A DNA stretch of 64,000 bases. Origin: Petrosia ficiformis (lineage: Eukaryota > Porifera > Demospongiae > Haplosclerida > Petrosiidae). Below the pieces are notes generated by a model. The model saw only the letters and a program-made list of their open reading frames with translations. It had not been told where the DNA came from and did no database searches. The stretch is from contig OX345649.1 of assembly GCA_947044365.1 (NCBI GenBank), positions 5,182,687 through 5,246,686 on the forward strand, given 5' to 3'. This document shows, in pieces, positions 1-10,900 of this stretch (position 1 is its first letter; each line of letters begins with the position of its first letter). The translations under genes were made by a program, and so were the position numbers.

Positions 1-632
1 TTTCTCCTTTGTCAGGAGTTTGAGTATCCAGCTGTGGTGTTGGTTCTTCATTGTCTCCTCTGTCAGGAATTTGAGTATCCAGCTGTGGTGTTGGTTCTTC
101 ATTCTCTCCTTTGTCAGGAATTTGAGTATCCAGCTGTGGTGTTGGTTCTTCATTGTCTCCTTTGTCAGGAGTTTGAGTATCCAGCTGTGGTGTTGGTTTT
201 TCAGTTTCTCCTTTGACAGGAGTTTGAGTATCCAGTTGTGGCTTCGGATTTTCATTCTCTCCTTTGTCAGGAATTTGAGTATCCAGCTGTGGTGTTGGTT
301 CTTTATTCTCTCCTTGGTCAGGAGTTTGAGTATCCAGCTGTGGTGTTGGTTCTTCGTTCTCTCCTTTGTCAGGAGTTTGAGTATCCAGTTGTGGTGTTGG
401 TTCTTCATTCTCTCCTTTGTCAGGTGTTTGAGTATCCAGTTGTGGTGTTGGTTCTTCAGTTTCTCCTTTGTCAGGAGTTTGAGTATCCAGTTGTGGCTTC
501 GGATTTTCATTCTCTCCTTTGTCAGGAGTTTGAGTATCCAGCTGTGGTGTTGGTTCTTCATTCTCTCCTTTGTCAGGAGTTTGAGTATCCAGCTGTGGTG
601 TTGGTTCTTCATTCTCTCCTTTGTCAGAGATA
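1..632 (-). repeat. Coding 51-base minisatellite (17-residue repeats)
   Basis: Thirteen copies of a 51-base unit, beginning every 51 bases from position 4. On the minus strand each is one in-frame unit close to DKGENEEPTPQLDTQTP, so the EFCAB5-like protein carries an acidic, proline/threonine-rich low-complexity tail. A variant pair of units (at about 190-250 and 445-505) recurs at 255 bases, five units, showing a higher-order duplication. The repeat is open on the plus strand too, but that reading is a shadow. Confidence 0.9.
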
Positions 633-2270
633 AGTTCATTTTCATTCTGTTTTCCTGAATTTTCTTCAGTTATATTCTTCTCATCTATTTTCTCTGTGTC
701 CTGTTCCTCTGTGTCCTGTTTCTCTCTACGCTCTGAAGTCTTCCCTGATATTTGTTTTGTTGAATTCATAAACTGTTGATAATCTTCCTCAGATACAGTA
801 CTCCCTTCCATCTTCCATCCCTCATCTTCGATTTCCTCTTCAGTAGTACACATACCTCCACCCATTATCACTAAATTACAATAAATATTTTACAATGATT
901 TGCTAAGTGACACTCACTTGTTCTTGGATTGGTTAATTTCTGTTTCATGCTATCTGGAGCATTTTCATAAAAAATTGTGAATAATGACATCAAATGTTGA
1001 CGATCTACAACACTAATCTGAAAATAACACAAATAATCATGTATATACATATATATATATATAATTGACATACAAATAACTTACATTATCACTGTCACAC
1101 TGCAGAAACACTTCCTTGAAAACAGATCTACATCGAATAGATGTTGTAGAACATGGTGAAGTTATTAATTGCTGGGTTTCAAATACCGTCTCTTGTCTTT
1201 CATTTTCATTCTCTGTCTTTCCTCTCCACAAGTTGTCAAATGATTCGTAAAGAAGGTGAATGCATCCACACCCAGTGAAAGAGAAGATGGTAATAATGTC
1301 TGAAAATATAATTAACTACTAGCTGTCTTGTTCATAATATGAATATGATGAACATACCTCCACAAACTCTTGCTCAGTCCACCAATCTTCAACAGTTAAT
1401 TTTTGATTACAAATACCAGCGAAACTCTCTATTAAATATTAATAATATCAATACAAGTATTAAGGAATATTTGATTTCACATACCTTTGAAACGATCTGC
1501 AAGTGAATGTGTTTTCACTTCATCCAACCACACCTTTACTACTTGTTGTATCTTAATATAGAATATGTATGCAGTCACACAGACACACAGACACACAGTC
1601 ACACACGTACACACACACAGACACACACCTGCAGTACTGGAATACCCTGCTTGGTATTCCAAATTTTTCCCGCTATCTCCAGTACTTCTTTCCTTCTGCC
1701 CTCTTCCATCAGTTTTATTCTAAGCTCCTTTTCTTCTTGATCTCTTTGTTCAAGAAGCTGCTGTTTCACTCTAGACTCTTTCTTATTCTTGCCTTCCATT
1801 ATAATTTCTCTTAGCTTTGCAGTGACCACTTTCAAACCCATAACATAAGAAGAAGAAGAGACGACAGTGTGGTGATATCTAGGATTGTGTCGCATTAGGT
1901 ACTGAGCCAAAAAATTCACCGGATTGAAATCATTCCGAAACCCAACCTGGTCTTCAAAGCCTTTCTTCCCAACTTGTGTAAGCAATTGTTCCAAACCCAT
2001 AACTAGAACAGGCAGGATGCGTTCAACTAAATATAGTTTAGTTGACAAGTTTTCATTGTTGTTTAACCACTCTTCACATAAGATATCAATAACTTGCTTC
2101 TGTAATACAGATTCAGATGGATTAATTGAAGATACTGGCAAGAGCTGACATCTCTTTCTTTGCCAAATTGCAGTTTGGGTCTTCTTCAAATACTCTTGTC
2201 TCCTACAATCTCTTTCATGATCACTTGTATCAACTGATGCAGGCTCAGGAACAATACTTACAGCAGCCAT
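1..2270 (-). CDS. EFCAB5: EFCAB5-like protein, 3' end beyond the window
   Basis: Multi-exon gene read leftward from an ATG at 2270-2268 and continuing past the left edge. The first exon gives a stretch with CEEWLNNN and, near residue 125, FNPVNFLAQYLMRHNPRY, which is the Dpy-30-like motif seen in EFCAB5. Later exons (about 1510-1560, 1365-1420, 1085-1305, 918-1017, <1-870) give FKEVFLQCDSDN then VDRQHLMSLFTIFYENAP, matching the EFCAB5 region around its EF-hand-like segment. The last exon joins in frame (phase 1) and runs into thirteen 17-residue repeats. Family knowledge: EFCAB5 is an animal protein of unclear function, linked by its Dpy-30 motif to ciliary proteins. The start is the first ATG of the coding frame after an in-frame exon-like opening. 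Identity rests on recognised motifs, not a search. Confidence 0.72.
1570..1630. repeat. ACAC/AGAC simple repeat
   Basis: CACACAGA-rich simple sequence in an intron of the EFCAB5-like gene, directly next to the 3' end of its first coding exon. The apparent cysteine/valine-rich reading frames across it are artefacts. Confidence 0.85.
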
Positions 2271-2613
2271 GTTTTTTTGGGGTGTATTGTAGAAATAATC
2301 ACCATAACAACGAATAATGATATTCATTGTAATTATTATAAAATTAATTATAATATCATGACACTTAAATTATAATAGGCTAAGAATGTACTACATATGG
2401 AACATACTACACTTGCCTAGATAATAATTATTATTAAATAATTATTTATATATAATACAATATATTATGTTATGTTACAAAAATGATATTTACAAATAAA
2501 TAATTATATATATAAACTGCAAATTTTTATGGTAATAGTTTATGAACAAAATTAAAATTAGACTACATACATACAGAATAATGGTGAGTTTTGTAAGTAG
2601 TAGTTTAGCTCAA
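2271..2613. other. AT-rich spacer between EFCAB5-like and SARM1 genes
   Basis: Both flanking genes point left, so this 343-base spacer should hold the SARM1 3' UTR and the EFCAB5-like promoter. It is very AT-rich. No gene, RNA or clear motif was seen. Confidence 0.6.
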
Positions 2614-4239
2614 CTAATTTAATTGAGATATACCAATACTGATAGAGTCATGCCGCGTACCTCTTCTCCGAATAGATGCAGGTAACTGAAGAAAGTTGAC
2701 TAGCTTATCTACGCAAGCTTCCTGATATTCATGACTCCAACGTACACCATTCATAGTGCTAATTGATCTCATATCAGAGGGCAGTAGTTCACTCTTAGGC
2801 CAGATGAAGTCATCCATCACAGGAACAATATGTACACCAGAATCAATAGCGTGTGCGAGCTCTCGGTGTACCCAGTCTTGAGTGGTAACATCACCTATAC
2901 ATCTATCTAAGCTCTTTTCAGTCAATACAATAACCATGTTTAGAGAGTTTGCAATTGTTGTGAGCAAAGCATCATCGAATTTTCCACTCCCCAGAGCTGT
3001 AACATCAAGAAAAACATTTAGTCCCCGAAGCTGTAAATGAACTTTCAAAAGACTCGCTAATTGAGATCCTGAGGAGCGACGATAACTTAAAAACACATCA
3101 TACTTCTTTCGTAATGCTGGATGTATGGAACGCAGATGGCTTTCAAAATCTGGTGAATCGTGGCCAGAGGCTAGCGCTAGTTTTTCAATTGCTAGCATTA
3201 TTTTCAGACGATGAACATGAGATGTGATACCAAAGTCGATTAATGTCTCGTGAGTAATAAGAGGTAGGATCTCTCTTGTCACTCCACTTCGCATAAAATC
3301 TGGTTTGTAAATAGCCAACTCTGGGCCTACAGATGTGAGCCACTGGCATATATGTTCGGGGTCCTTTGTGGAAAAATCAGCTCTACATCGAAGCTCTTTG
3401 ATGCGTTCCAGCAACCATTTCTGAATCAAAGTGTTTTCATATCCTAAGCTGCAAAGATCTGCTTTAGTTATATCAATAAGGATGTTACCAGTTACCAAAC
3501 TGACTTTAAACTTGTTAGCAAAATCTGTGAGACCAATTTGATCAATCCACTGAGACACCTAAACAAGATTGGGAAATTGTGTGTGTAAGATGAAAATACT
3601 TCATTTTAAAATAACTTAGTAAAATTAATTTTTAATTTTTAATAATATTTAGTGAAAAGTTGTTGGGAATTTACATTACATCATTTTTAATCAGACAACA
3701 ATCCTAAACACAAAACTAATGTCTGTATGAAATAATGAGTCGTCATTTAATATCTTGATCATTCTAGTGTTGTTTGGACAATTATGTATACTTTTATATA
3801 CTTATAGTTAAACATGATTAATTAATTATTCATAAGATTAGTAAACTAATTAAAAGTGTACAATTTTCATTATAATTAGTTATTTATATTCATTGCAGTA
3901 AACATATAATTTAGTTATAGTTTAGTCAGTCTGTCTCTAACCTGATCTGGTGTCCAGTTCAATACATCCCAGTAATGGTAAGGTGGTAATTGAGAGCCCA
4001 TAGTTCTTAATGCTTGACAAGCAAATCTGCTTGTTAGCTCTGATCCTTCTCGTGCGGCAGTTTGCAAAGGAACTTCAACCTTCAGTTCTGAAAATATCTG
4101 TATGTTAAAAATAAACATACCTGTATACATTAACATAATTCTGTTTCTTTTGTTGTGAAAATATATACATATATACATACATGTAATCATGTATGTATAT
4201 ATGTATGTATATATGTATGTATGTATGTATGTATTTATG

Positions 4240-4270
<31 letters not shown>

Positions 4271-5843
4271 GTATGTATATATGTATGTATGTATGTATGT
4301 ATGTCATGACTTCAGAGCTTTTGACCATGACATAACTATGATACATTCACCACATCATGTCTTGTGGTTTATGGATGTAAACAGTGCAGGACATATATTA
4401 GTTATGCCATGCCAACTTGTGCAATATCAGGCTTATAGTCACCTTGCCGCCCTTAGGACTACAGTCCTCCTGCTTGGTGATTATTATAAACCTGATATAG
4501 GACTCGTGGTATGACATAACATATACATGTATGTATGTATGAATGTATATATTGTATGTATGTATTTACGTATGTATGTAACAGTGTTTTTGATAAGCTT
4601 ATATGGCATATCATTGGCCCAGAGCGCTTCTTATTTTGGCACTGCACAGTTCTCTATTTGGGCCAGTGGCGCAGTTAATTATGATTATATTGTCACTAAC
4701 AGCATTAGCTCTTTGTTAATTGGCTTAAAATGTATTCCCAATGGCACATATACTTTCAAACTTAGCATGTATGCATGTATGTAGATATAATTAAAATTAT
4801 GTACATACATTCATTCATTCATATTATATATTATATAATTATATATACTCTAATGTCTACAGTAAATATATATACATGTACATAACACTCACATTAAGTC
4901 TGTTCTGTTCTTTTTTGATTCCAGCCTCCATTGCAAAATGAAAGGCAGCTAAAGACTGAGCCTCTTCACTCTTACATCGAAGTAGAGGAACTAATCTTTC
5001 TAGCCAACTCAGAGTCCGACCATGTGCATGATTAGGACAGGTACGTGGAAACTCATTAGGATCTTGCAACTGTAAGAAAGGTAACACTAGCTCCAATGCT
5101 CCACTTCTATACACCAGAGATGTCAGAGCCGCATTAGAAGCTAAAATACAAATGGCTATCAAAGCATAGTACTTCACTGCACTGTCTGGTGAGAATGCTA
5201 ACGGAAATAGCCAATGGTCCGCATGTTTAGCTATCATAGCTTTGTGCACCTGTTCACATCCATACAAAGCACAGTTGGCCATTGCTGCAGCACAGTGTTG
5301 AAGTACCAAATCATCTGTATATCGACAACCGAAGACTACAATATCCAGACCACTGCTCTGGACGAGTTTCAGAGAGAACCGACGAGAGACTTTGAAGAGG
5401 TTTTCTAAGATTCCAGTACCGCAGCGTACATGATCTAGCGTCTGAGAAGATGATGATAAGAGGAGAAGTGATGGAAACAGCTTGTGTTCTGCTATATACT
5501 GGCGATTCTCTGCAACCATTATCTGTTCTATCACACGTAACACAGACAGCTGTAGTGACTTCATCTCAGGTGCTGGTTCTGAGGTAGTAGATTGACAAAG
5601 ACTTAAGAGGGATTCTAAGCCACCATTAACACGAACATAATCGCACACAATATCTGCAGCATCTCTCGCTAGCTTGGTCTCCAGGGACCACGTCAGTACT
5701 ATCAGTCGATACAAACTGTCGGCTCCTTCCTTTTGTTTTTTGACTGAGGTACTCTGTATCAGCTTAATGTAAGCAGCAGCTTCTTTCTTGAGTCCAGAGG
5801 GATGTATTTCTCCTCCTTTTATCCACTCTGGTTTATTCGCCAT
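2614..5843 (-). CDS. SARM1: SARM1, ARM-SAM-SAM-TIR NAD hydrolase
   Basis: Three exons (5843-4893, 4097-3942, 3558-2614), all joined in phase 0, encode 683 residues; vertebrate SARM1 is about 724. The first exon is the autoinhibitory ARM repeat domain and ends with the signature AAFHFAMEAGIKKEQ. The middle exon finishes ARM and starts SAM1 (NWTPDQV). The last exon has two SAM domains (about residues 365-500) and a TIR domain (from KKYDVFLSYRRS). Within TIR the BB-loop region (LNVFLDVTALGSGKFDDAL) and DWVHREL are intact; the Glu of this motif aligns with the catalytic Glu of human SARM1. Known role: the octamer senses NMN/NAD+ and cleaves NAD+, driving axon degeneration in animals with nerves; here its role must be different if the host is a sponge. 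It lies head-to-head with ANKRD13, 68 bases apart. Confidence 0.95.
4160..4302. repeat. ATGT tetranucleotide repeat
   Basis: Imperfect (ATGT)n with interspersed ATAT, in SARM1 intron 1. A second short block lies at about 4527-4580. Confidence 0.9.
4590..4765 (+). mobile_element. Dispersed repeat family A, copy 1
   Basis: In SARM1 intron 1. Shares the order of GGCCCAGAG, TTGGCACTG, CAGTTCTCT, GGGCCAG, then TTTGTTAATTGGC and CCCAATGG with copies near 27680, 50645 (both inverted) and 62452. No coding capacity; looks like a non-autonomous element. Confidence 0.7.
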
Positions 5844-5911
5844 ATTTAAACTTTTTAACCCTTACAATTCTGAATTATAATTAATTGCATTGCATGCAGA
5901 GAACCTCAATA
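5844..5911. promoter_or_regulatory. SARM1 / ANKRD13 head-to-head promoter
   Basis: Only 68 bases separate the SARM1 ATG (minus) from the chosen ANKRD13 ATG (plus), or 41 bases if ANKRD13 starts at 5885. The interval is AT-rich, with no CACGTG, E2F or NRF1 motif. The 5' UTRs must be very short, or the transcripts overlap. Confidence 0.55.
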
Positions 5912-6546
5912 ATGACAGAGAGTAGACCAGGAGAGGATGAAATAGCCAATAAATGGCCATTACATTGGATGATATGGAATAATGATCATAAAGGTTTAAA
6001 CAGATTATTGGAACAAAAAGTGGTTAGTGATAAATTGATAATGTATATTGTATCACATGTTTGTCACATGATTTTAGTATGATAAGGAAGCTAAAGATCC
6101 TCGTGGCCGTACACCACTTCACTTGGCAACTACGTTAGGCCATAGAGACTGTATGGAAATAATGATGTATCATGGAGCTGATACCATGGCAACCAACCGA
6201 CACCAGTGGTCAGGTGAGTGTGTTACCATAGTGCATTTCCCTATCGGATCATTGATTTGTCAGTCTACCTTCTATTCATCAATTTAATAATTCCTCTCCC
6301 CTTTCAGTTTTTCACGAGGCTGTATGTACTGGTAATCCTGACATAGTTAGCATGACTATGATGGTGCGAGACCAACAACAAGAAACTCAGATAGCTAAAG
6401 ATATTCCACTGATGCTGGAAAAACTCCAAACCTCACCTGACTTTTATGTTGAAATGAAATGGGAATTTACATCATGGAGTAAGTGAAAAATGATGTTTCA
6501 ATGAAATATATATATACCCGTACATATTTATACTTTATAGTAATAG

Positions 6547-6577
<31 letters not shown>

Positions 6578-7961
6578 CATACATACATACATACATACAT
6601 ACATACATACATACATACATACATACATACATACATACATACATACATACATACATACATACATACATACATACATACATACATACATACATACATACAT
6701 ACATACATACATACATACATACATACATACATACATACATACATACATACATACATACATACATACATACATACATACATACATACATACATACATACAT
6801 ACATACATACATACATACATACATACATACATACATACATACATACATACATACATACATACATACATACATACATACATACATACATACATACATACAT
6901 ACATACATACATACATACATACATACATACATACATACATACATACATACATACATACATACATACATACATACATACATACATACATACATACATACAT
7001 ACATACATACATACATACATACATACATACATACATACATACATACATACATACATACATACATACATACATACATACATACATACATACATACATACAT
7101 ACATACATACATACATACATACATACATACATACATACATACATACATACATACATACATACATACATACATACATACATACATACATACATACATACAT
7201 ACATACATACATACATACATACATACATACATACATACATACATACATACATACATACATACATACATACATACATACATACATACATACATACATACAT
7301 ACATACATACATACATACATACATACATACATACATACATACATACATACATACATACATACATACATACATACATACATACATACATACATACATACAT
7401 ACATACATACATACATACATACATACATACATACATACATACATACATACATACATACATACATACATACATACATACATACATACATACATACATACAT
7501 ACATACATACATACATACATACATACATACATACATACATACATACATACATACATACATACATACATACATACATACATACATACATACATACATACAT
7601 ACATACATACATACATACATACATACATACATACATACATACATACATACATACATACATACATACATACATACATACATACATACATACATACATACAT
7701 ACATACATACATACATACATACATACATACATACATACATACATACATACAGTGATTTCATTTCATTTCAGTTCCTTTTTTGTCGAGAGTGTGTCCTAGT
7801 GATACGTATAAGATATGGAAGAAAGGTACAAATGTTCGAGTTGATACTAGTTTGGTAGGTTTTGAAAACATGCAATGGCTAAGAGGAAACCAATCATTCA
7901 TATTTCAAGTGACAGGTATAATAATAATAATAGACTATGAGCTCATTTATAAATTATGTAA

Positions 7962-7999
<38 letters not shown>

Positions 8000-10900
8000 C
8001 ACGTATAATTATGTATTCGTAGGTGAGGGAGCAAAACTGACTGAAATTGACCATGACAAGATGTCTGTTTGGGAACATCCATTTAAACTTACAGGGTAAA
8101 CTGAACTGACTTGTTTAATGGGATATTTTATGTTTATTATTTTTGTATATAGTCAACCCAATCAAATGGATGCCATGGGAAGTCATGAATTGAGTGTAAG
8201 TCAACGACTTTCTTCTCCAATTGTGACAACTGTATTTGATACCAACTCCATTGCTTTTCAAAGGTAAGTATGAAAGTGAAGTAAGTGGATGAGAGGTAAG
8301 TAAAATACTGGTAGTCACTGGGGATTGAAACCTGGGCCACTGTCTTTAGCCACCAGTGCTCTGACCACTGGGCCCACTGTCTTTAGCCACCAGTGCTCTG
8401 ATCACTGGGCCCACTGTCTTTAGCCACCAGTGCTCTGATCACTGGGCCCACTGTCTTTAGCCACCAGTGCTCTGACCACTGGGCCCACTGTCTTTAGCCA
8501 CCAGTGCTCTGACCACTGGGCCCACTGTCTTTAGCCACCAGTGCTCTGATCACTGGGCCCACTGTCTTTAGCCACCAGTGCTCTGACCACTGGGCCCACT
8601 GTCTTTAGCCACCAGTGCTCTGACCACTGGGCCACTATTTAAAATGGAGATTATATTCATTATAGATACATGTAGTAGGAGACTAGGATAAGGGAGTGGA
8701 TGAGAAGAGAGTGAAAGAAGAAGTAATTCAAATTATTATATCTATTTCAGACAGAAGGCAGGTATATGGGGTTTTCGTTCTGATCGTACTGAAGTTGTCA
8801 ATGATTATAATACCAAGGTATGGAGTAGACTTATACACTATTATATAATTGTTATTATTATATTGAAAAGGTATTTTCTGCTAGTGGTCTCGATTTAGTT
8901 ACCAGAACTAGAGTAGATCATTTACCTGATAGTGAAAAAGAGAAACATAAAAGTTAGTTAGTTGTTTATCACTCAGTGTTCTCTTTATCTGTCAGTCTGT
9001 CCATCTGTTAGTGGAACTCTCTCAATCTATCTGTGTCTATATGCATCTATCTATCTGTTTGTCAATTTGTATCTCACGCTGTCTATATAATTATAGGTGC
9101 AAGTGTTAATCCTTTACAAGGCATTTTGGCTATGCCCGAAAGTTCATCAGAATCAACACCTGTTCCATCTACTGCTAGAATGCTTCCAGGTAGTACCTCA
9201 GTAACTGAGGGAAGTGATGACACAAAACCTCGGCTGTCAATGTCAGAGTATTTTACAGCTCCTAGTAACATCAAAGAATACGATGGTATGAGCTAATCAG
9301 TATTCTCATTAAATATTCATTAATAATCTGATACAAGGAGACAATTACTGTTCTCATTAAATATTCATTAGTCATGTGATCATATGATAAGTATAATTAT
9401 TATGAGCAAGGATCTGAAAATTAATTAGTTGAAAAATAATACAAGTACTGGCATTATGACTTAAATATAATAACTATAACTAACTAAAATGAATAATGGG
9501 CACCTTTAGTTAGTTAACTATATCCAGTGGTGTGGAAACAGCCAGTTATGCAGGACATTTTCTGATAAATCTAGTGAACGTCCGGTAAATTGAAACTAAA
9601 CTGTATACAAAGTATATGGAGAGCAGGACAAGAGTGGTGAAAATAGGTCAAAATGTTCGGCAGTTGGCTCAATGTTTCTACACCCCTCACTATAACTAAA
9701 ACCGTTTGAGTAAGCCTAATATTGTTTTAGCCATAACTAAAATTGTGTTAAAGTAGTCATACTACAACTGTAACTAAAAGTGGTCAGTATTAATTGTCAT
9801 GCTAAAACAACTCTATAATTTGATTATAATTAGCTGATTATCTCATCCCTTGTGATATATATTCTATTCATTTAGCTATCGGTCGGCCAGTACAGGTCTA
9901 TAGTAGAGTACAGAGTCTCAAGGCTAATGTGTGGTTATCTGAAAATCACCCATTATCATTGCAGAATCAATTAATGCCTGTTATTGAATTAATGGTAATG
10001 TAGATTATAGAGAAGTTGATGAGTAATCGAGAAGAGAGATAAATGATGAAGGATATGGGATATAAAGGATGGGGAACCAATGTGAAAGGAGGGTGGTAGT
10101 GGAAAGAATAGTGGAATGAGAGGGTGATGAAGGATGTGTGAAAAGTGAGGGTGATAGTGGGTGGAAGGAAAGAAATAGTAGAATGAGAGGGTGATGAAGG
10201 ATGTGTGAAAAGTGAGGGTGATGGTAGGTTGAGATTGTGAAGTTGGTAAACAAATGTCAATCTGTTTTATAGGCTCTGAACAATGCTCATTTTGCTAAAT
10301 TGAAGGATTTTATCACTCTACAAATGCCAGCTGGTTTTCCAGTGAAATTTGGTGAGTAGGTCATATGTAATATAGAGTGCTATAATTTCATAATAGTAAT
10401 ATCAATATAATCTATTAATAGTAACATCTATTCATAACAGTAATATCAATATAATCTATTAATAGTAACATCTATTCATAACAGTAATATCAATATAATC
10501 TATTAATAGTAACATCTATTCATAACAGTAATATCAATATAATCTATTAATAGTAATTGTATTTGTACATTAATCACACAGAGATACCATTATTCCATGT
10601 AATGTCAGCACGAGTAACATTTGGTAACGTCAATGGAATCAAGCAACCTATTCCACATGTATCTTTGGAAAGTGAAGAAGTGCCACAACCAATAGTATCA
10701 TATACCTCAGAGGTTACTAATAATAACACTATAATCTATATATAGTAACATGGCCACAACCAATAGTATCATATACCTCAGAGGTTACTAATAATAACAC
10801 TATAATCTATATATAGTAACATAGCCACAACTAATAGTATCATATACCTCAGAGGTTACTAATAATAACACTATAATCTATATATAGTAACATAGCCACA

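Noticed and set aside
20..658. Long plus-strand open frame of aromatic repeats (LSIQLWCWFF)
   Set aside because: It is the antisense of the EFCAB5-like coding minisatellite. The minus-strand frame continues a spliced exon in phase and has a normal composition.
6467..7799. 400-residue frames of repeated YVCM or TYIH on both strands
   Set aside because: Pure product of the ACAT microsatellite, flanked by ANKRD13 exon donor and acceptor.
8340..8632. Regular 37-base repeats resembling a CRISPR array
   Set aside because: Units are contiguous, with no unique spacers; intronic and tRNA-like in an animal genome.
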